Positions 10,395-16,995 of a DNA stretch of 16,995 bases are shown piece after piece; positions within the stretch are counted from its first letter, which is position 1, and every line of letters starts with the position of its first letter. The stretch comes from Conidiobolus incongruus B7586 (lineage: Eukaryota; Entomophthoromycota; Entomophthoromycetes; Entomophthorales; Conidiobolaceae): positions 1 through 16,995 of the forward strand of contig JNEM01010177.1 in assembly GCA_000697335.1 (NCBI GenBank), in the 5' to 3' direction. A program made the translations under genes and the position numbers. Under the pieces are notes generated by a model. It was not told where the DNA came from. It worked only from the letters and a program-made list of their open reading frames with translations, and did not search any database.

Positions 10395-11531
10395 CTATAG
10401 ACTGGTATCTGGAGTAAAGTTTTGATTAGCATTAAGGATTCCGATAATTTTTAATGAAAACTCATAGTTTTCCTTAAGAACTTGGGGATCCAAATGGAAT
10501 CTGTTGATGAAATTCATTGGTAGTGGCTTTGGTGGAGTTAATTTATATTGTTTTGCACTTCTTGAATTGGGCAATTGGAAATACTGCTCAGGAATTTCAC
10601 TAATGTTCATTTTTTTGATTCGCTCCCAAATAGATTCACCACTTCTACTATTGACGGAGTTGGCCATAACTGGGGACTCTTCTAAGCTTTTCTGAGTATT
10701 TCCTGACCTATAAGGTTCATAGCGGTAACAATATCCATCTGACTGAGTATTCATTACATCACGGACCTTAGTATTCATTTGCCACAAATCATCATCAAGT
10801 GAAGCGTCATATTCGTATACTCTGGTTTTATCTCTACTTTGCCATTCATGCCAGATTTTATCCACGAAAGCATGGTGCATCACAAAAATAGGATCATTTG
10901 GAGCATACAATCTGCTCATATCGCCATTATTGTGGCCTAGGTTATTATGAACACTTCCATGTGGGTTTCCTTCCAAAGCCCGACGAAAATCTCTGAAATT
11001 TGAGTTAGAGCTTATCAAAGACTCCATACTATCTTTTGACCACAATCTACCAACCCTATCGCCCTCGTTATATTCTCTCTTTAAACACCTACGATTAGGA
11101 TATCTCACCTGCCAATCTTTTGCTACACCGTTTTTGACACATTTGGATCTACGATCTCCATTTCCTCCCATCATTTTCTCAGACAGAACTGGACTGTTGT
11201 GAGGAGCATCATAATCAATGGACCAATCCCAATAGGGCAAAACGATGCTACTATCGATTTTTTGTAACTCAAGCTCATATTTTCTGAGAAATGCTCGATG
11301 CCAAGGTAAAAATGCAGAGACGCGATGTGCACGATCTTGAACTTGATCGTGAACTCGAACAAACCAGTCATAAATATCTCTATTTTGATGGAGTTTCTGT
11401 GTTGCCACAAGGAATCTGTTCAATTCATCATCACTCAATTGCCGTAACTCTTTTCTAGTGGCAATTGATTCACATTTTCCAATAACAGTGTTAGTGAAAA
11501 ATGGTAATAATCCCAAATATACTATTTTCAT
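10395..11531 (-). CDS. Tyrosinase (copper phenol oxidase), short secreted type
   Basis: Oxidises monophenols and/or diphenols to quinones with a binuclear type-3 copper centre, the first step of melanin-like polymer formation. The 378-codon frame has no intron, starts with ATG at 11529-11531 and ends TAG. Residues 1-18 (MKIVYLGLLPFFTNTVIG) look like a signal peptide. Copper site A: His61, His69 and His78 in FLPWHRAFL. The structural motif LPYWDW is at 98-103. Copper site B: His191 and His195 in PHGSVH, and His220 in DPIFVMHHAFVDKIW. A YCYRY motif at 267-271 closes the catalytic domain. Two N-glycosylation sequons (Asn309, Asn371) lie in the C-terminal tail. There is no long C-terminal shielding domain and no Cys two residues before His69, so the thioether bridge seen in many fungal tyrosinases is absent. 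Tyrosinase versus catechol oxidase specificity cannot be told from sequence. Two decayed paralogues flank it on the same strand. Confidence 0.96.
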   Translation of the reverse strand: MKIVYLGLLPFFTNTVIGKCESIATRKELRQLSDDELNRFLVATQKLHQNRDIYDWFVRVHDQVQDRAHRVSAFLPWHRAFLRKYELELQKIDSSIVLPYWDWSIDYDAPHNSPVLSEKMMGGNGDRRSKCVKNGVAKDWQVRYPNRRCLKREYNEGDRVGRLWSKDSMESLISSNSNFRDFRRALEGNPHGSVHNNLGHNNGDMSRLYAPNDPIFVMHHAFVDKIWHEWQSRDKTRVYEYDASLDDDLWQMNTKVRDVMNTQSDGYCYRYEPYRSGNTQKSLEESPVMANSVNSRSGESIWERIKKMNISEIPEQYFQLPNSRSAKQYKLTPPKPLPMNFINRFHLDPQVLKENYEFSLKIIGILNANQNFTPDTSL

Positions 11532-11584
11532 TTTAGCTTATTAGATTTACTTTGTTACAATAACAAATGGACAAAAAGATTTGA

Positions 11585-11592
11585 TTTATATA
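11585..11592 (-). promoter_or_regulatory. Candidate TATA box of the tyrosinase gene
   Basis: TATATAAA on the minus strand, about 54-61 bases upstream of the ATG, a spacing similar to that of the PDX1 TATA box. Local AT-richness lowers its weight. Confidence 0.4.
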
Positions 11593-11599
11593 TACAAAA

Positions 11600-12439
11600 T
11601 TTTTGCAAATCAATCTGAAACTAATACCAACATAGATATTATTAAATGCTTTGGCATTTTTAAACTATAATTATCCAATGAATGAGAATTTGTGGATAGT
11701 ATTAATCTTTTCATTTTTATTAATCTATTTATAAACTAATTTCTGAATTAATGCACTGGATTATATTGAAATAGATGCATAATTTAAGTTCGATTCGCTC
11801 TTGTGATAAATTTTGGTGTATAGCTAATAATAGTTGATTTCTTTAATGGAGTTAAGTAATAAAAATTATAAAGATGTTGAATATATTATCTATAAAATAT
11901 TTTTGTTTTAACAATTTATTTTTAATTTAAATTACTTTAATAATCAAATCAAAAATACTATTTTGTTCTAATTTTTTTGAATATTTAATTGAGTCATTTG
12001 AATTAATTAAATAACAAATTTGTATAGTACACCACGAATTTTAACTATATTAGCTCAATCTTGGTGTTTCAATTATTCATTCAATATTTTAGATACATTA
12101 AATTCAATCTAGTTAATTAAAGTTCACAATTATCATATCTAAAATCTAAAATTCAGCCATTTACAAAATATTCTTTATTTAATATCTAGTAATTTATCTT
12201 CCTACAAGCAGAAGGTCCAAATTTACCATAATTATATTAATTTAATATAAATACTTTCAATAATACTGGTAAAATTGAATATTTTAATATTTTACCAATA
12301 TATTTCAACAATTACAATATATATTTTGACATTCAACAGAACTAAATTCGGTTGCTAAATATAAAGTAGAATATCATCTAAAGTGTATTGGCTGAAATAT
12401 AATTCATTAATATAATTGATAAAATTTATCCAATCATTT
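11600..12439. other. AT-rich region upstream of the tyrosinase, no gene seen
   Basis: Contains the presumed tyrosinase promoter in its first few hundred bases. No other frame or RNA gene is recognised. I found no clear similarity to the sequence upstream of copies A or B. Confidence 0.55.
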
Positions 12440-13090
12440 AATATTAATAAAAATAATATTTATTTCAATTCCAAGTAAACAAAAATATGATGGAGATAGT
12501 TGTAAAGATAACTTAATTGAGGTATTATGAACAGATATTGTGATATTAAATCTTTCTATGAATATTTAAAAATTCATTGAGATATAAGTCAAATCTATAT
12601 TTTAACCACTCAACATGGACTTTAATTAAATATATTTCCAAATTTACTAGTGATCTTGATTGATATAATATATATTATATTTTAACAATCATCAATATAT
12701 TTATTAAATTTATAATTATTATGAAAATTTTTTAATTTTTCTATGTACTAAAATAAATAAAAAATTATTTTAATTCATTATTAATATTATACTAATTAAT
12801 TATATATAGGTAAATATCTTTTGGTTATATACATAATGATCAATTAACTACTGATGATTTGGTAAAGTGAAAAATTTATTATATACCATAATCTCCAGAA
12901 TTGATTGAGATATCTGATAATTACAATAAATATGAAATTATATTAGCTTTGGCTAAATCTGAATTGAGTTTGGATTATCACATCTGGTCATCAATCTCTA
13001 ATTTTGAAATTTTTTTCTTTTCATATTGAGTTTTATTATACCAAACCTTCCTATAGCAAACCAGATCCCAGATTATTGAAAGAGTAAAAT
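12440..13090 (+). pseudogene. Scraps of a decayed protein-coding gene, possibly BTB/POZ-like
   Basis: Several short plus-strand segments read like protein: 12467-12530 (IPSKQKYDGDSCKDNLIEVL), about 12590-12660 (YFNHSTWTLIKYISKF) and 12820-13029 (GYIHNDQLTTDDLVK, then PELIEISDNYNKYEI, then ILALAKSELSLDYHIW). The last frame has two internal stops and ends at a TGA at 13027-13029. The pattern 'YIHND.L...DLV ... LIEISDNYN ... LAKSEL' resembles the C-terminal part of a BTB/POZ domain (YIYT..L ... LLEIADKY ... LCESEL). The N-terminal half of that domain is not evident. A sequence reading ATATATAG near 12800-12809 could be an old splice acceptor. The family call is tentative. Confidence 0.3.
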
Positions 13091-13339
13091 ATATTGGTAA
13101 ATTTGAAATTCCCTATCTTATCTAGTAAACATCTTCTCTCTGATATTCTTATTTTTATTTTTAGGAGAAATAAAATAATAATGAATATAAAATAATCCTT
13201 GTTATTACTATAAAATTGAAAAAATAGGAAATTTTTTAATTTCTGATTTTTCAAACATATTATTAGTTTCAAATAAAAAAATATATACAAAACAAATAAG
13301 AAAATAAATAGTTTTGAACTATATATATATATATTTAAT

Positions 13340-13358
13340 AATTTTTTTTGATTAAAAA
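13340..13358 (+). repeat. Proposed left terminal inverted repeat of the mariner element
   Basis: AATTTTTTTTGATTAAAAA, compared with the reverse complement of 14477-14495 (AATTTTTTGTGATTGAAAA): two mismatches. Position relative to the transposase fits, but low complexity limits confidence. Confidence 0.4.
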
Positions 13359-13452
13359 GTTAATTTTTTAAAATTTATTATTTAATTTAATCATACTTAA
13401 ATTAAATAGTAGCTATCAAAAGTCTTTTATTTTAGTATTAGTAAAACTTAAC

Positions 13453-14425
13453 CACAAATCTTTTAAGATCATTTAAAATTTACAAGCAGCTTTTAATAAT
13501 AAAGTATTATCTAAATCAACAATTTATTGCTAGGTAAATTACTTTAAAGTTAAGAGAGAAACTACCTAAAACCTATTAAAATCTAAAAGACTAATTTCAA
13601 CTATTATTCTTTTAATTATTAGTAAAATGAAAAATTATATTAAAAACACCCTTTTATTTCAGTTAAAAAACTATAAAATCACTTTAATTTATTTACATAA
13701 GTATTTTATATATATTATAGTTTAAATTAAAATTAATTAATAAAAATATAAAATAAGTACCTTATAATTTAACTAAAGCTTAAAAAAAGCTAGATTAGCT
13801 ATTATTAAACAAAACTTACTAAGGTATAACTAGAAACCAAAGCTTTTACAATAAATTATTATAATTGATGAATCTTAAATTCTTTTGTATAATCTTTTGT
13901 TAAAACATAAATTAAAGTGTTAGATTAAGCCAAATCAACCTTTTTTATAAATTCCTTTAAATAAACACTTTATTAATAAATAAATGTTAATTGTTATAAT
14001 AGAAAAATAATAGCATATGCTATTTTTATTTAGTTTTTAAAGGAAAATCAAGTAATAGTAAACTTTATATTTCTTTTTTAAATAAAACTATTTTTAATTG
14101 GTATTCTCAATATAATTTAAAAAAACCTATTATTTTGCATGATAATTGTAAAATACATAAATCTAAAATTATAAAAAACTTTCTAATTAAAAATAACTGG
14201 AAAAAACCACCACATCTAGTATATTCTTTAGATTATAACCTATGTGATTATAATTGCTTTAAGTAATTAAAAAACCAGCTTGCAGGAAAGAAAATTTCTG
14301 CAAGAAAATTTAATTAGTTTGTGAAACATCAAATTTCAGTCTTTAATAAAAAGAACTGTTTTTTAGGTGTTAGATCTTTGCTAAAAGTATAGCAAAAAGT
14401 TATTAGAAATTAAAGAAATTATTAA
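13453..14425 (+). pseudogene. Mariner transposase, degenerate (DD34D)
   Basis: Readable in order: a helix-turn-helix-like stretch KVLSKSTIYC.VNYFK at about 13501-13548 (compare mariner 'VSERTVRRWF.RF'); KKARLAIIKQNLLRYN at about 13785-13830; the first catalytic Asp in IIIIDES (13867-13869), followed by Y-N and then IKPNQP (compare 'W.KPGEPP'); KLYISFLNK near 14060-14090; the second Asp in PIILHDN (14141-14143); HLVYSLDYNLCDYNCF with the third Asp at 14246-14248; LAGKKIS; and a QKVI end near 14390-14405. Exactly 34 residues separate the second and third Asp, the mariner signature. The frame contains well over ten stops and at least one frame change; the tryptophan before IKP is a TAG. No intact open frame remains. 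Confidence 0.92.
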
Positions 14426-14476
14426 TTTTATATTATATATATATTTTTACTTTTTATATATTAAAATGTTTATTTT

Positions 14477-14495
14477 TTTTCAATCACAAAAAATT
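14477..14495 (-). repeat. Proposed right terminal inverted repeat of the mariner element
   Basis: Reverse complement matches the left repeat at 17 of 19 positions and lies about 60-70 bases past the end of the transposase remnant. T/A-rich, so tentative. Confidence 0.4.
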
Positions 14496-14701
14496 CACAT
14501 TATTTAAATTACAAAGTAATATATACTGCAGAAATACAATTGCAATTTTTAGTATCTGATATTTTATTTTGAATAAAATTGTTGGTTAATTTGTATAAAT
14601 ATTTCTAAAGTGATATATTAAATATAAATATGCTATATTTTACAGTATAAATCAAACATTATCGTCATACAAAATACAAGTCATTTTGATTGAATTTAAC
14701 A
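14496..14701. other. Short AT-rich spacer between the mariner and copy B
   Basis: No gene recognised. It gives no match to the missing 3' half of tyrosinase copy B. Confidence 0.5.
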
Positions 14702-15197
14702 TTACTGTTCACCTAAGCAAGTGATTGATTTTGTAAATTGCCCCAGTAGCTTTGATAATTGCGATTGGTGCTTGTGATGATTTCTATGGTGCTTTTCATC
14801 ATATTCTCCTTTTAAACACCTGTTTATGGGAAATCTCGCTTTCTAATTTTTTGTTACACTCATTAAAATACATTTAGAATTTCAGTGGCCATTTCCTCTT
14901 AGCATTCTGTCATATAAAACATTGTTATGAGGAGCCTCAAAATCAATAGATTAGTCCTAGTTTGTTAATACGATTCTAGGATGAATCTTTTGTAATTCAG
15001 CTTATATTTTCTAAGGAATGCACGATAGCATCGTAAGAACACCAATTCTATTAGTACGATTGCAAATCTCGCTTTGAATTTGAACAAATTAACCGAAAAT
15101 ATCTCTCTCATTTAAAAAATATTTTTGTAATATGGAAGAGTAAGAAATTCATCTATTGCTAATTTAGCTCATTTTTAGTAACAATTTTAGAACGTCT
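14702..15197 (-). pseudogene. Decayed tyrosinase, copy B (N-terminal third) with an open non-homologous tail
   Basis: 15197-14797 aligns with residues about 22-153 of the intact tyrosinase: IVTKNELN, NERDIFG.FVQIQ, FLRCYRAFLRKY (live gene FLPWHRAFLRKY), ELQKIHPRIVL, SIDFEAPHNNVLYDRM, RFPINRCLKGEYDE. All three site-A histidines are lost: Gln, Asn and Tyr. Stops replace four tryptophans (residues 56, 101, 103, 140 of the live gene; the YWDW pair is at 14951-14959), with two or more frame changes. Homology ends abruptly after GEYDE, yet the same frame continues open for about 31 codons through a His/Lys/Gln-rich run (KHHRNHHKHQSQLSKLLGQ) to a TAA at 14702-14704. Copper site B and the C-terminal half are absent, so this was a truncated copy or lost its 3' half. 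A host-gene relic. Confidence 0.9.
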
Positions 15198-16995
15198 TCA
15201 TATCATTATAATATTTAAAAATTCAAATTCGAATATGAGATTCATCAGATCCTTATTAATAAGATCAATATAACGTCAACTTCATAGTGAGGATTATTTT
15301 ATTTAGTTGTTTTGGTATATATCTGGATATTCAAGTTATGATATTTAATTTGCGTTATGTAAGTATCAAATATTGAGTATTTCAAAATTAAAACAATATG
15401 CAAGTTTAAGGTAAATATAATAAACATAATAATTGTTTTTTATTCTATAAATCAAAATCAATAAATCGTCATATTCAATGATAAATAGAATATTGTCTTA
15501 ATAAACTTTTTGAAATTTAAGTTTTGATTATTTGCACATAAAGTTTTAAATAAATTAATTGAATTTTGTTTATCATCTACTAATCATTTTACCCTTTTAT
15601 TTCCATATTATCCAATTATAAGTTTACATAAAATGCATGAGTTATAATTTAAATAATATTCCTATCCTCATTATTCTTTTAATTAAATAATTTTTGTATT
15701 ATATTTTATCAAATATTGGGAATTTTAGCACGAAAATATGTTAATTTGATAAGGTAAGATTGTAATTCACTATCATATTTCCAATAATACTCTATGAAAT
15801 TTTATTTAGTTAAATTCTTTAAATTTGAATAAGGGGTAGAGAGATATATAAAAAAGACCATCTTTTTTATACTTTTAATTTCTAATTACTATTTTTAATG
15901 ATGAGTTCCAATTTAGCCATTGTTTAAAATGTAACTCATTATTAAAACTATACAAAAAAATTAAATATAACGAATTTTGTAATATATAATTTTCTTTTAT
16001 AATTTGAATATAAAATATTAAATAGTAAGTATAAAAAATATTTATTGTTATAATTTTAAAATCTAAATTAAATAAAATTATTAATATGTAATTTATAAGA
16101 ATAATAAAATATATGTAGTTAATAGTATTATTGAATATTTATTATTATTTGCTATATTTTCATCAAGCTTCTAAAACTCAAAAAAGAGTTTTTGTATTAA
16201 AAAATGAAACTTTATGTTTTATAAACTAATTTAATTTGTTTGCAAAAATTTATTTTTCTTATAAGCATATTTTTTAACTGCTAAAAATAACTATAATTAT
16301 ATAGGTTAAAATCTAATGAATTACTAGATACAATAGCTTTTTATAATTATTGTATATATTAAATATTTTATAATTATTGTTTTAAAAATTAGCCACCATT
16401 AAATATATTTAAAATATTAATTAAAAATTATTTAATTAAAAAAATGATATAAACTTTTTATAAATCAATTTACTTTTAAAAAATAAATAGAATCATTTTT
16501 CAATATTATGATCTAATATAAAATTTAAGATTTACTTAAAAATAAGATATTTATTCATTTAAATTTATAAAATAAATTATTTCAATTTAACCTAATTTTT
16601 TATTTTATTTTTAATTAAAAGAATATTTAAAAAATTTAATAATTATTAATTATTATGAATTAAAATTAAAACGTTAGATATTGATAATAATTTAATAAAT
16701 TTTATTTAGATGTAATTAGTTTGTTTTTTTTAAAAATATTCTCAATTATAATATATTTATTTCATAATTTAATTAATTAGTCAATGTTTATATTTTAATA
16801 TATATTTAATATTATCAAAATTAAAACCAAACTATTTTAATAATCCTATAATTAAAATAATAAATTATTTCCAATTATTTTTAATATATTTGTTAATAAA
16901 ATATAGATAATCTAAATTCATCTTTTTAAATTTTAATATATTTTAAATAAAAGATTTTTTATATATAAATCAATAAATTTAATAATATATGTTAT
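15198..16995. other. AT-rich intergenic region to the window edge, nothing seen
   Basis: About 1.8 kb without a frame of note. The first 450 bases, upstream of copy B, are slightly less monotonous and may hold its old promoter. From about 15,900 on the sequence is nearly pure A and T. Confidence 0.6.

Larger units (their letters stand above)
13340..14495 (+). mobile_element. Decayed mariner (Tc1/mariner) DNA transposon, nearly full length
   Basis: A cut-and-paste element of about 1.16 kb, the usual mariner size. The internal transposase remnant carries a DD34D triad. Proposed terminal inverted repeats are 13340-13358 and 14477-14495, matching at 17 of 19 positions, but they are T/A-rich so the exact ends remain uncertain, and no clean TA target duplication can be asserted in this DNA. 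It is inserted in AT-rich spacer about 300 bases from tyrosinase copy B and does not interrupt it. Many stops in the transposase show it is old and immobile on its own. Confidence 0.88.

Noticed and set aside
10504-10695. Plus-strand 63-codon frame and minus-strand frame 11171-11410
   Set aside because: Both overlap the intact tyrosinase in other frames and show no family features.
13051-13290. Minus-strand 79-codon frame
   Set aside because: Its content is low-complexity Phe/Ile/Lys/Leu from AT-rich DNA, with no motif and no support from composition.
1-16995. CRISPR array, bacterial operon or phage content
   Set aside because: No spaced direct repeats, no Shine-Dalgarno-led gene series, and spliceosomal introns show a eukaryotic source.

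Overview
This is a very AT-rich eukaryotic window that reads as a fungal chromosome segment. Protein-coding DNA stands out as islands of higher GC in flanks made almost entirely of A and T. Three things point to a fungus: the PDX1/SNZ vitamin B6 gene with two short spliceosomal introns (59 and 64 bp, GT...AG), a short secreted-type tyrosinase, and compact TATA-bearing promoters. The composition and a tyrosinase family remind me of the Entomophthoromycotina (Conidiobolus and relatives). That is an inference from general knowledge and no search was run.

Layout: (1) 1-823, minus strand, is the 5' part of PDX1, running off the left edge, with its promoter at about 824-1060. (2) About 905-4020 is AT-rich and gene-free. 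(3) 4021-4897, minus, is a decayed tyrosinase copy (copy A). (4) 4898-10370 is AT-rich DNA holding three higher-GC islands (5920-6201, 6836-7369, 7880-8225) that look like remnants of genes I cannot name. (5) 10395-11531, minus, is an intact, intronless 378-codon tyrosinase. (6) About 12440-13090, plus, holds scraps of protein-like frame, one faintly BTB/POZ-like. (7) 13340-14495, plus, is a decayed but nearly full-length mariner DNA transposon with a DD34D transposase. (8) 14797-15197, minus, is a second decayed tyrosinase copy (copy B, N-terminal third only). (9) 15198-16995 is AT-rich and empty.

Two genes look functional. PDX1 makes pyridoxal 5'-phosphate in the cytosol; both catalytic lysines are present. 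The tyrosinase has all six copper-binding histidines and a probable signal peptide, so it probably oxidises phenols at or outside the cell surface. The three tyrosinase copies lie on the same strand within 11.2 kb, so the locus looks like a tandem family with one survivor. The two dead copies share residues not found in the live one, and both carry stops at the same two tryptophan codons of the YWDW motif.

I did not find a convincing new multi-gene system. The most useful leads are the pattern of tyrosinase decay (RIP-like G-to-A change or simple AT drift), the previously open His-rich tail on copy B, and the three unexplained GC islands.
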